From contig NZ_JTJC03000001.1 of the NCBI RefSeq assembly GCF_000817735.3, positions 1,127,336 to 1,191,335 of the forward strand: a DNA stretch of 64,000 bases, given 5' to 3'. Positions 43,516 through 52,156 of this stretch are shown here, one piece after another. Within the stretch, counting starts at the first letter, position 1. Every line of letters begins with the position of its first letter. The notes beneath the pieces are model-generated. The model did no database searches and was not told the origin of the DNA. It worked only from the letters and a program-made list of their open reading frames with translations. Position numbers and translations under genes: made by a program. The stretch comes from Scytonema millei VB511283 (GTDB taxonomy: Bacteria > Cyanobacteriota > Cyanobacteriia > Cyanobacteriales > Chroococcidiopsidaceae).

Positions 43516-46101
43516 CTATCTCCCCACAACAATCGCCCAAATACTAGCAGCAATAATTACAGCCCCTAGATGCTGTGTTAACATCATTCGCAACGGTTGA
43601 CGCGCAATTTTCTGAGTCAATACCACTGTCAATAATACAGAAAAAATCAGCGTCGTTCCTTGTAAAAATGCAATCACAGCCGGATGCGCCACCACCACAG
43701 GTAATCCCGTTCCACTCAAACCAAAAGTTGCAAAAGTCACGGGTAAAATGCGTCCTGCTTCTCCCAATCCTAATCGCAGATAGTGCGCCAAACTTCCACC
43801 CAAAACCAACGGTAAATACCCATATACCAACTCCCCAAAAGGCTTTACCATAAAACGTGAAATATCTTTTGTATCCTTTGCGCCTCTGCGCCTTTGCGTG
43901 ACATAATTCTTCACCCAAAAAAGCGATCGCATCAACCCATAAACCACAAAAACAAACCCAGCCGGAACCAACAAAACAAACAAAGACAAACCCAAATGAG
44001 GCAAAAACTGCGTCAGATCGATCTCCAAACCCAAACTAGTTTGAATTTCCGGTAAACGGTGTAGAAAAATTCCGCCTAACAACAACAACAATAGCGCCAC
44101 CTCATAAGTATGAGGGACGTGAGTTGTCCACAACTCAATTCCTGGCGGACGTAAATTCAACTCAACCGAACGATGCGGACAAGCTTTTAAACAAGTCATG
44201 CACAACACGCAATCGCGGTTATCCTCCAACTGCGCCGGATGGGAATATAACGGACAACCATTAGTCTCCATTCCCTCACCTTTTTGAGGACCACCCTTGT
44301 AACACTGGTAAGTCGTACATTCTGCCGAACAAGTTCCTTGCTGCGCCCTTAACTCTGTCATCGACAACTTAGCAAATAGCCCGTTCATTCCGCCAATCGG
44401 ACACAAATAGCGACACCAAAATCGCCGTTCAAAAATTGCCGAAAAAATCATGGCTCCCGCTGTAATTAATAGTAATAAACAGCTAGAAAGATAAGCCGTA
44501 TTTTCTAAATTCCAAAGTTCTTCCCAGAGAAAAATTAGCGTAAATAAACCGAATAAAAACCAGCCACCCCACTTTTCTGCTTGTTCTCGATGCCACTGTT
44601 TCAATTTACGTTGGGGAAACAACCATTGAGATAGCTTTTGCGTGACTTCGCCGTAAATCATAAACGGACACACCGCACACCATAATCTACCCACAAACGG
44701 AAAACCCAATAATACGAGGGGCCACCACCAAGCCCAAAACATATTTAAGGCGAAATTTCGATCTCGCTGTTGGGGACCAACAAATAAGATAATGACAATG
44801 AAGGCAAAAAACCACAAGGTAAAGCCATAGTTAATCCGGTCTGGATACCAAGAACTGCGGAGAAATCGGCGTAAACCAGGATAGATATTTAATAAGTTGA
44901 CGCGAAATTGTTTTTTCTTCGTTTGTGCCGACCAAAAAATTTCTTCCGTTAACTCAGTTTCTTCTCCCGACTGCACGATCGCCCGATCGACTAAACTTTG
45001 TAACTCTTTTAAGTTGCCGGGAAAATCATAAGACTGTAAGCGACGTAAAGCTTCGGGGGCAATTTTCGATTTGGCTAATCCCTCGCTGCGAGTGTACAAA
45101 CTGATGTAATATTCTACTAGAGCTTTAAGGTCGGTTTTTCGTACCCGTAATGGGGGTACTTTGATTGTTTGTCCGATGCAACGTGCGATCGCAGGTTGAG
45201 TTCGTTCGGCGATCGCTAAAATCCGTGCTTGAGTCGTGCGAGTAACATCTGGCGTATCTTCAGAACGGCTGACAGGATTATAAGTCCCAGTTTGCAGCAA
45301 TTGCGCGATTTTCGGCACTAACTCTTCGGGCAGTTCTTGAGTATTATTCAAAACTAGCGTTCCTTCACCTAGCCATTCCAGCAACCCTGGCTTCCCGCCG
45401 ACACGACCAAAAAGATCTGCGCCACTGGTTTGTAGTAAATTGCAGTTAACTTTAATAATCGGCTGGCGGCGTTGAGGAGAACCAAAATGAATTAAGGTGG
45501 CAATATTGTCTTTTTCTAATCCTGGTTCGCCAAAAATGAGAACTGATTTTTTGTTACTAGCTGCTTCTCTAATTTCTTGACGCAGCCGCACCGCATAACG
45601 ACTCGTACCGATGATACCGCGCTTGACTTTAGTGACTAAATATGGGCGCAGGGCGATCGCTCGTTCTTGTTCGTATGATAGTGCTGAAGTTAATTGGCTT
45701 AATTCTTGCGCTAGCTGGCGCGAAATCGTTTGAAAGATTTCGGGGTATTGTCCGACAATCTGCTGAAATTCTGCCGTTGGCACTGCCCATAAGTGACATT
45801 CTGTCAAGGCAGTCACCGTTCTTTGCACTGGCTGTTCTAAGATTAACTCTTGGAGATTAATGACTGACCCAGGAAGCAAACTAGTCGCCCATACGGAACT
45901 AGTCGAATTAGTGTATTTACTCTCCAAGCGACCTTGTTGCAGAATATAAAGCGCTTCTGGGTCAGTCTCTTCTACAACTAAACGCTCGTTAGCAGGGATG
46001 ACTCGTTCTACAGCAACTTGGGCGATCGCATTTAATACCTCTGACGATAGCACCGATAGCGCCGTTCGCTCTTGCAGCCAGATGAGTAAATCTGGAGACA
46101 T
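43516..46101 (-). CDS. cNMP-binding / enhancer-binding-type AAA+ / polyferredoxin fusion
   Basis: 861 residues from the ATG at 46101, which has AAGGGGG six bases upstream; a TTG 42 bases further upstream is less likely. Order: cyclic-nucleotide-binding domain (about 10-130: LYILQQGRLES, ECHLWAVPTAEF), an AAA+ domain like sigma-54 activators but with degenerate Walker A (GEPGLEKD) and no GAFTGA loop, then NosR/CcoG-type membrane helices with CAVCP and CRYLCP, a ferredoxin motif CVLCMTCLKACP, and more helices. There is no Fis DNA-binding helix and cyanobacteria lack sigma-54, so the AAA+ part is repurposed. A GCAAAGGCGCAGAGG repeat at 43874-43901 encodes RRRGAKD. Function unknown; redox-linked membrane process inferred. 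Confidence 0.85.
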   Translation of the reverse strand: MSPDLLIWLQERTALSVLSSEVLNAIAQVAVERVIPANERLVVEETDPEALYILQQGRLESKYTNSTSSVWATSLLPGSVINLQELILEQPVQRTVTALTECHLWAVPTAEFQQIVGQYPEIFQTISRQLAQELSQLTSALSYEQERAIALRPYLVTKVKRGIIGTSRYAVRLRQEIREAASNKKSVLIFGEPGLEKDNIATLIHFGSPQRRQPIIKVNCNLLQTSGADLFGRVGGKPGLLEWLGEGTLVLNNTQELPEELVPKIAQLLQTGTYNPVSRSEDTPDVTRTTQARILAIAERTQPAIARCIGQTIKVPPLRVRKTDLKALVEYYISLYTRSEGLAKSKIAPEALRRLQSYDFPGNLKELQSLVDRAIVQSGEETELTEEIFWSAQTKKKQFRVNLLNIYPGLRRFLRSSWYPDRINYGFTLWFFAFIVIILFVGPQQRDRNFALNMFWAWWWPLVLLGFPFVGRLWCAVCPFMIYGEVTQKLSQWLFPQRKLKQWHREQAEKWGGWFLFGLFTLIFLWEELWNLENTAYLSSCLLLLITAGAMIFSAIFERRFWCRYLCPIGGMNGLFAKLSMTELRAQQGTCSAECTTYQCYKGGPQKGEGMETNGCPLYSHPAQLEDNRDCVLCMTCLKACPHRSVELNLRPPGIELWTTHVPHTYEVALLLLLLGGIFLHRLPEIQTSLGLEIDLTQFLPHLGLSLFVLLVPAGFVFVVYGLMRSLFWVKNYVTQRRRGAKDTKDISRFMVKPFGELVYGYLPLVLGGSLAHYLRLGLGEAGRILPVTFATFGLSGTGLPVVVAHPAVIAFLQGTTLIFSVLLTVVLTQKIARQPLRMMLTQHLGAVIIAASIWAIVVGR

Positions 46102-46238
46102 CGTATCCCCCTTGCCAATACTTCTATTTATTGTGACTCTCAATTATGAATTCGAGGCGCATGTAGCGCGTTTCGACAAAAACTATTACATTGTGGGGTA
46201 TTTTGATGCCAAGTTATATTCAGAGGTAAGATTTTGGT

Positions 46239-46315
46239 TCGCGCAAAGACGAGGGCACTTCTGTGCGGGGGTTCCCCCCGTTAAAGAAAGTGTCCGTAGC
46301 AAAGGCGCAAAAAAG
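46239..46315. repeat. Composite dispersed repeat, second copy
   Basis: GCGCAAAGACGAGGGCACTT, hairpin with GGGGGTTCCCCCC, AAAGTGTCC and GCAAAGGCGC. Related to 31797-31930 and to the unit inside the polyferredoxin gene. Noncoding. Confidence 0.7.
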
Positions 46316-46359
46316 AACGCCAATAGTTTGACTTTTAACTTTTGACTTTTGACTTACTT

Positions 46360-46458
46360 ATGAGCAGCTCAGATCTCCCTAATCTCTGGGTTCCTTTGAC
46401 ACTTTTAGGCTTCATCATTATGGCTGCCATTTTCTTCAGCCGTTGCGATCGCTCGTAA
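46360..46458 (+). CDS. Possible 32-residue single-helix membrane peptide
   Basis: ATG at 46360 to TAA at 46458 encodes a short polar start, a helix (about LWVPLTLLGFIIMAAIFF) and SRCDRS. The size and shape resemble the small subunits of photosynthetic complexes, but it matches none I remember (not PetL, PetM, PetN, PsbX, PsaM). No Shine-Dalgarno is visible and TTTTGAC repeats precede it; the end runs into a HIP1 site. Doubtful but worth testing. Confidence 0.35.
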   Translation: MSSSDLPNLWVPLTLLGFIIMAAIFFSRCDRS

Positions 46459-46587
46459 AGGGACTGGAAACTAGGAAAGGAGAAGGGAGACAAGGAGAGA
46501 AGAGAGCTGCTCTCGAGCTGAGGAGGCTCTCGGTGGCTGAGGGAGAAATTTCAATCCACAATCCAAAATTTTCCGACTCCCGACTCC

Positions 46588-46617
46588 CGTACGGGCGCTT
46601 TCTCTGTGCGCCCCTAC
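46588..46617. terminator. Degenerate copy of the GTAGGGGCGCAC palindrome
   Basis: CGTACGGGCGC, TTTCTCTG, TGCGCCCCTACG beside the sds stop at 46628. Imperfect stem with mismatches; likely transcription end of sds. The DNA 46459-46585 before it is GGAGAAGGGAG and CCGACTCC repeat. Confidence 0.4.
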
Positions 46618-46627
46618 GACTCCCCAT

Positions 46628-47599
46628 TTAATACAGCCGATTCAACACATAATCACTCATAGCAATCAAGGCTTGTCGAGATTCCGAAACTGGAAGATAA
46701 CCGATGCATTCTACGGCTTGGTTAGCGTGGTAAGAGGCTAACTCTCTAGCTTTTTGAATGCCTTGACTATCCTTAATCAACGCCAGCGCTTCTTCCAGAT
46801 CCCCTTCCTGCTCGAAGCGTCGTTCGACTAAGACTTCAAGATAGGGCTTTTCTGCCAAAGCATATAAAGCTGGTGCGGTTAAATTACCGCTTTTGAGATC
46901 CGATCCGGCTGGTTTACCCAAAACCTCTGTCGAACCCGTAAAGTCCAAAATATCGTCCACGACTTGGAATGCTAAACCTAAGTGGCGACCGTAGCCGTAC
47001 ATGCGATCGACAATTTCTTTTGAGCCGCCACTGAGTAAACCCGCAGCCTTAGAGCTATTGGCAATCAAAGAAGCTGTTTTGTAATAGCTTTTATCTAAGT
47101 AAGCCTCAATCGTCATTGCGGTATCGAACCGAGTCATCCCCTGCTGAATCTCGCCTGTGGCGAAGTTCATAATCACTTCTGAAAGGAGTTTGACCACTTC
47201 CAGATTGTCTAAATTGGCTAAATGCCACGAAGCCTGAGCGAATAAAAAGTCACCTGCTAAGATAGCAATTCGGTTGTCAAACAAGCTATGGACGGTAGGA
47301 ACGCCGCGCCGCATCGGAGCTTCATCCACTACATCGTCGTGTACCAAACTTGCTGTATGGATCATCTCCGTAATTTCCGCTAGTCGGCGGTGACGGAGAG
47401 TGATTTCCTCATCTAGCATCGTCGCCCGCGACATCAGCAAAACAATTGCTGGTCGCACCCGTTTTCCTCCAGCTCCAAACAAGTACTCTGCTGCGGCGGA
47501 GAGGATGGGATGACGAGTTCCTACTAGTTCTATTAGGTTCTCTGACAGTATACGCAGGTCTGCTTCAACTGGAGAAAATAGGGAAGTCGCTGATGTCAT
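46628..47599 (-). CDS. sds: Solanesyl diphosphate synthase
   Basis: 323-residue trans-prenyltransferase with GGKRVRP, first aspartate-rich motif DDVVDE (88-93), FQVVDDILDF (second motif 215-219) and the small residues upstream of the first motif that allow long chains. Makes the C45 side chain of plastoquinone in cyanobacteria. ATG start at 47599. Gene order sds, murI, amidase on the same strand is one I recall from other cyanobacteria, though a 900-base gap separates sds and murI here. Confidence 0.93.
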   Translation of the reverse strand: MTSATSLFSPVEADLRILSENLIELVGTRHPILSAAAEYLFGAGGKRVRPAIVLLMSRATMLDEEITLRHRRLAEITEMIHTASLVHDDVVDEAPMRRGVPTVHSLFDNRIAILAGDFLFAQASWHLANLDNLEVVKLLSEVIMNFATGEIQQGMTRFDTAMTIEAYLDKSYYKTASLIANSSKAAGLLSGGSKEIVDRMYGYGRHLGLAFQVVDDILDFTGSTEVLGKPAGSDLKSGNLTAPALYALAEKPYLEVLVERRFEQEGDLEEALALIKDSQGIQKARELASYHANQAVECIGYLPVSESRQALIAMSDYVLNRLY

Positions 47600-48300
47600 G
47601 AAGGAGCTGACTCTAATAGTTTTTTACGAAATTTTACATATTCTGTACTCATTTTAAGCTAAGCCTCGGCAAGGGGGAAGTTTTGGTAAACGTAATTTTT
47701 CGCAATCGTCGCGATCGCCCTAATGCATTTCCTGAGAAAAATTGTCGTAGCCTTAGCTACAATTAAGCAAAAGCACTTAGAAAAACTTCGCTTTGTCAAA
47801 GTCATCCTTCTCAAGTTCAGTAAATTTACCCAAGATTTATCTATCCGACCGTTGATTTTAAATTTAAAGGCAACATTAGTGACTAAAAGTCTAGATTCAT
47901 GTGTTAGCCTAGATACTGAAGCATTTAAACCAATTCACAAATTCAACACAGTCGAGCAAGTTGCCAAGAGTAACGATATCGGCTGAGTTGATTAGGTGCG
48001 CATACCCAAACGCAATCCAGAACCTCGGCATCGTTCCGAAATCTTTAAGTGCCAGTCAGTTAATTTTGTTTGGTAGACCTGCTAGCGCTTAAAGGTTTTG
48101 AATAGAGAGATAATCTCGGAAATTAAGTTAGTGGTGTGCGGAAAACAGTGAGGGAACCAGCAGCTGGCGAGGCATTCGTTTGACTGACTGGTAGGAACTT
48201 ATTGCGACGTGGAAACTGCCAAAAGCTGCTTTTGGTCGATGCTTTGCGCTGTCTTATTTTTCTAAACATTATTTCTCTTTCTTGACTCGCTGGCGGCACA
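47600..48300. other. Long intergenic region without a convincing gene
   Basis: A plus-strand frame 47723-47986 (87 codons, ATG) lacks a ribosome site and family resemblance. A perfect hairpin CCAAAAG-CTG-CTTTTGG is at 48219-48235. The rest is single-copy, moderately GC-balanced sequence that could hold an RNA gene; I recognise none of the standard classes in it. Confidence 0.45.
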
Positions 48301-48474
48301 ATGACTTACGGCAACGTACCCATGATTATTCCTTGTTTGGCAACTGGTTATTTATTGACTGTTTACCTTTTACTACTGTTAGCGCAAAGGCACGTAAAAA
48401 ATCCCGAGACTCGGGACATCTCGACTCCTCAAGAGGAAGGGTTGGGTCAACTATCAGCGACTAGCGATCGGTGA
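48301..48474 (+). CDS. Possible 57-residue membrane protein
   Basis: ATG at 48301 to TGA at 48474. One long hydrophobic helix (about 8-28: MIIPCLATGYLLTVYLLLLL), then AQRHVKNPETRDISTPQEEG. A GGCGG lies 7-11 bases upstream as a weak Shine-Dalgarno. The last ten codons run into a TATCAGCGACTAGCGATC repeat, so the tail may be accidental. Composition resembles small thylakoid or respiratory-complex proteins. Family not recognised. Confidence 0.45.
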   Translation: MTYGNVPMIIPCLATGYLLTVYLLLLLAQRHVKNPETRDISTPQEEGLGQLSATSDR

Positions 48475-48479
48475 TTGGT

Positions 48480-48507
48480 GTAGAGACGTTACATATAACG
48501 TCTCTAC
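48480..48507. terminator. Palindrome between convergent small ORF and murI
   Basis: GTAGAGACGTTA, loop CATA, TAACGTCTCTAC: perfect 12-bp stem 9 bases from the murI stop. A member of a dispersed palindrome family; probable bidirectional terminator. A degenerate relative is at 57044-57075. Confidence 0.55.
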
Positions 48508-48515
48508 AAACGGCT

Positions 48516-49397
48516 CTAGTCCAAAAGTTCTAGGGGATAACTGGGAGTAAGGACTGTTTCTAAATTAACTTTTTCCACCACAGGAGCATAACCCAGCCAT
48601 CGGACGGAGGACTGGATAAACTGCTGGGGGCAACCACTGACACAAAAGCGAGTTGGCATCGGTGGTAAATTATTTCGCAGTCCTAGTAAATCGAGTTCGC
48701 AAGCTACGGCTTTGACAACGTGAATTGCCGGATCGACCAGCTTGATGCTAGTAGGTAAAAGCGATCGCAGCACGGGTGATAAATGAGGATAGTGGGTACA
48801 GCCGTAGATCAGAGTATCGATTTGCTGCTGAATTAAGGGAGCCAGATAGCGCCGTGCTACCTCTTTAGTGTATGGCTCGTTGATCCGATTATCTTCGATC
48901 AGAGGCACGAATTCGGGACAACCGACTTGCCAGACTTTAGCAGTACTATCAATCTCTTGAATTGCCTGTGGAAAAGCGTTGCTAGCAGCAGTTGCTGGGG
49001 TTGCAATTACACCGATGCGTTTACCTTGTTTTACCGCCGCCTTTGCTCCAGGTAAAATCACACCCAAAATGGGAAACGGAAATTCCCACCGCACCGTCTC
49101 TAAAGCTAGAGCGGAACCTGTGTGACAAGCCATCACGACCATTTTTACCTGCTGCTGTTGCATCCAGCAGAGAATTTCGCGAGTAAATTGTACGATCTCG
49201 GCTGGCGATCGCGTGCCGTAAGGTAGGCGAGCCGTATCGCCAAAGTATAAAATAGATTCGTTTGGTAGCTGCCGATACAGCTGAGTTAAAACAGTAAGAC
49301 CACCCACACCACTATCAAATACGCCAATTGGCGATTGTTGGGGTTCTCGACTGGGAAAATCGGAAGGATTATTGATAGAAAGATAGGAATAAAACAC
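48516..49397 (-). CDS. murI: Glutamate racemase
   Basis: 293 residues; converts L- to D-glutamate for peptidoglycan. First catalytic cysteine in VVMACHTGSALALE, second in YGCTHYPHL, and the substrate loop GVFDSGVGGLTVL. The start is a GTG at 49397; about 25 residues precede GVFDSG. Same strand as the amidase (136 bases upstream) and sds downstream. Confidence 0.95.
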   Translation of the reverse strand: MFYSYLSINNPSDFPSREPQQSPIGVFDSGVGGLTVLTQLYRQLPNESILYFGDTARLPYGTRSPAEIVQFTREILCWMQQQQVKMVVMACHTGSALALETVRWEFPFPILGVILPGAKAAVKQGKRIGVIATPATAASNAFPQAIQEIDSTAKVWQVGCPEFVPLIEDNRINEPYTKEVARRYLAPLIQQQIDTLIYGCTHYPHLSPVLRSLLPTSIKLVDPAIHVVKAVACELDLLGLRNNLPPMPTRFCVSGCPQQFIQSSVRWLGYAPVVEKVNLETVLTPSYPLELLD

Positions 49398-49533
49398 AGT
49401 TCGAGCTTAACCCGTTAATTATGCTTAGCACAGAACCTATGGGCAAGTTTGTTAACTGGTATTAGCAAAAGCGGCAACCAGTAACGCAAACCCATCCGTC
49501 AAGTTGATAATTAACACTGACATTACCGTAGTG

Positions 49534-51606
49534 TCAACGTTGTTGTTTAATGTACTGAAGAACACCCTGAGCGATCGCTTCTGCCAGTTGATTTTGATAA
49601 GCAGCCGTTTTCAAACGCGGGGCATCATGTTGCCCGGTCATGAACCCAGTTTCTACTAAAACAGCTGGCATAGAACTCTTGCGTAGGACGTAAAATCTAG
49701 CCTTTCTCACGCGGCGATCGCGAAGATTTGGAACATTTCGCAACATAGCATTGTGAATTGTTACGGCTAGATTGTAGCCGCTATCAAAATAATAAGTCTC
49801 CAAACCACTGATATCTGGGCGCGTCGGTAGGGAATTGGCGTGGATGCTGACGAATAGATCCGCATTCACTCGCTCGGCGATATCTACCCGTCCTTGTAGC
49901 CCTACAAAATAGTCGCTATCCCGCGTCAGCACGACATGAACGCCGTTTTGTTCCAATATCTGAGCAACTCGATTGCTTATTGGCAGAATAATATCTTTTT
50001 CATGCACTCCTCCTGCAACAGCTCCTGGGTCTTTGCCACCGTGTCCTGGGTCGATGACCACAATTGTTTTCCCATTGCGATCGCGGGCTCGAGGTGGTGC
50101 TGCGGGTACTGGCGGCGGAACGGAAATTGAAGGATTAGTCGTTGGAGACGATGGCGGGACTAGAACCATCGACGAGCGCTTCAAATCTAGCGAGAGAAAC
50201 TCCGGGCTAGGTTGCTCGACCTCTCCAACTCGTATTCCTGCCGCTGGCTGGACTAAAATTGTGACCGTGCGCGGATCGGTCTGCCGCAAGCGCACCCTCA
50301 GCACTGGGCTACTAGTATCTAAAGTCGGTCCCTGTACCGTTCTAGCTAATTGAGCGTTAGTAATAGTAATGCTGTAGGCAGCAGACGACCGATCCCAACC
50401 ACTAGCGTAGACTAAAGTTCGATCGCCTTTGATGTAGAGGCGATCGCCACGCAAGTCCACCGATTCAATTGTGGCTAATTCTGTCGTTCTGTTGCGCCGC
50501 TCTCTAACAGCGCGATCCGTATACCGATTTCGACTCGGAAGTAAAACGACTCCACCGAATTGATTGCCCAACTGACCTCCAAATCGACTGACCATCGCCC
50601 GCCAGTTAGGGCTATCGCGATCGACTTCCATCGTGAGGCGGACGATTGGTCGCTCGGACTGAGCTTGACTGAGGAAAATCTTTTTGACCCCAAAACGGCT
50701 AAATGCCTTTGGGGGCAAGAAATTAGGTGCTAAACTCGCGCCCTTAAGATCGACAATAATTTTGTCTTCGTCCCCGTCAGAGTTGCGATCGATACTAACA
50801 TCGAGCTTGCCAGTGCCAACAGTACGGATAAAAAAGCCATCACCCGTAGCACGAACGCCTTGCACTTGCAGGCTATTGGCAGCTGGGATAGGCGTGACTG
50901 GTGTAGTAGTGCGGTTGGTGCGCCGTAAATACTGCCTGGGTGGAGAGACAGCAGGACTAGGATTGGATAAAGGTGCTGCTTCTAATTGTCTTGGCGCTGC
51001 GATCGTCAAAGGTGCAGTAGTCGCTGCTGGTAGCTCCGTTGGTGGTGATGAAGGGGCAGCCGTCAAAGGTGCAGTAGTCGCTGCTGGCGGCTCCATAGAT
51101 GGCTGCGGAGATTCTGGAGGCGTAGTCGCAGCTGGTGGCTCTACAGATGGCTGCGGAGATTCTGAGGACGCAGGCTCGTCTGACGACTGCGGTGCAGGAG
51201 CGGGAGACGAGCTAGCAATCTTTTCTGGCTGCGGCAATTGCACCAACCAATGACTGGGAGAAGCACCGCGAACCTTTACCTGGTTAGGGTCGAGACTGTA
51301 CTCTGGACTGAGTTCGAGCGCAATCCGCGTCGTTTTCTTGTCAACCTGTCCAATTCGGAGAGCGCGAAACGCTCCACCTGCTTTCTGTTTGACTGTCGTT
51401 CGCTTCAGAGCTGTCCCCGGCAAGTCAATCACTAGGCGCGTGGGGTTAAATACCAGCTTTGCTCTGGGTTGAACTTTGCCTTCTGTTTTGATTTCCAGTC
51501 GATTTTGTTTGGCATTAAAATGCCACGATTTCAGACTCGCCGCCTCAGTAGGAGACGAGATTAGAAAAATGCCTAAAGTACTGGGTAAAAGCCAGTATAA
51601 TTTCAC
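49534..51606 (-). CDS. amiC: N-acetylmuramoyl-L-alanine amidase with AMIN domains
   Basis: 690 residues: signal peptide (LLPSTLGIFLISSPTEA), an AMIN domain (about 25-115), a Pro/Ala/Thr-rich linker with tandem SPQPSxEPPAATT units, a second AMIN-like domain (about 250-370), and the catalytic Amidase_3 domain (about 505-688) with zinc ligands in IDPGHGGKDPGA, HEKDI and SIHANS and the catalytic Glu in LVETGFM. It splits septal peptidoglycan in the periplasm; AMIN domains target it to the division site. Filament or cell separation role likely. ATG start at 51606. Confidence 0.94.
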   Translation of the reverse strand: MKLYWLLPSTLGIFLISSPTEAASLKSWHFNAKQNRLEIKTEGKVQPRAKLVFNPTRLVIDLPGTALKRTTVKQKAGGAFRALRIGQVDKKTTRIALELSPEYSLDPNQVKVRGASPSHWLVQLPQPEKIASSSPAPAPQSSDEPASSESPQPSVEPPAATTPPESPQPSMEPPAATTAPLTAAPSSPPTELPAATTAPLTIAAPRQLEAAPLSNPSPAVSPPRQYLRRTNRTTTPVTPIPAANSLQVQGVRATGDGFFIRTVGTGKLDVSIDRNSDGDEDKIIVDLKGASLAPNFLPPKAFSRFGVKKIFLSQAQSERPIVRLTMEVDRDSPNWRAMVSRFGGQLGNQFGGVVLLPSRNRYTDRAVRERRNRTTELATIESVDLRGDRLYIKGDRTLVYASGWDRSSAAYSITITNAQLARTVQGPTLDTSSPVLRVRLRQTDPRTVTILVQPAAGIRVGEVEQPSPEFLSLDLKRSSMVLVPPSSPTTNPSISVPPPVPAAPPRARDRNGKTIVVIDPGHGGKDPGAVAGGVHEKDIILPISNRVAQILEQNGVHVVLTRDSDYFVGLQGRVDIAERVNADLFVSIHANSLPTRPDISGLETYYFDSGYNLAVTIHNAMLRNVPNLRDRRVRKARFYVLRKSSMPAVLVETGFMTGQHDAPRLKTAAYQNQLAEAIAQGVLQYIKQQR

Positions 51607-52156
51607 GGTGCTTTCTCCTTATGCGCATGCATCCCAGCTGTCAACGTCTCCTCTGTTGGCGCTGTTTCACTCCATCCGATCCCGCAGTGTCGAGCCAATG
51701 CCGACCATGAGTATACCTGAGTCCTCCAATAATGGTTGAAACTAGATTTAAACATAATGTGAAATGCTTCTCATCAATTTTGACGATTCGCGCTTCATCT
51801 AAGTATTCCCATTGCAGTCCGCTCACACCAACAAGCGATCGATTAATTTATTTCAATTGAGCCATTCATTTTAAGAAATATTGAACTGAGTAGCAGAAGA
51901 TTTCAGTAGTGTAATGCATAATTTTTCAAATGCTAATAGTTTTTTGACCCTCCTTAGTAGTGACGCGATCGCGTTTTTTAATTTAGTACCGTATCTTGCG
52001 GCAGCGATCGCAGTCTGCCCGTAACAGAACGATAAAAGTACATCAAAATTTACAATTTTGCGGGGTGAGGAGTGAGGAGCGAGGAGTGAGGGAAATTTAG
52101 GGTTTTGGCTTGTGGAATTGAATTTCTTCCTTGTCCTCCTTGTCCTCCTTGTCTCT
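51607..52156. other. Intergenic region, no supported gene
   Basis: Contains the amidase promoter region at 51607-51800, an AT-rich middle, and GAGGAGTGAGG / TTGTCCTCC repeats at 52060-52150 immediately after the antiporter stop. Frames through it are short and repeat-driven. Confidence 0.5.

Noticed and set aside
47723-47986. 87-codon ATG frame between sds and murI
   Set aside because: No Shine-Dalgarno, no recognisable domain, AT-driven composition; kept only as a remark on the intergenic region.
48282-48464. 60-codon frame overlapping the 57-residue membrane ORF
   Set aside because: Arg/Ser-rich reading of the same DNA without membrane helix or ribosome site; the 48301 frame is more protein-like.
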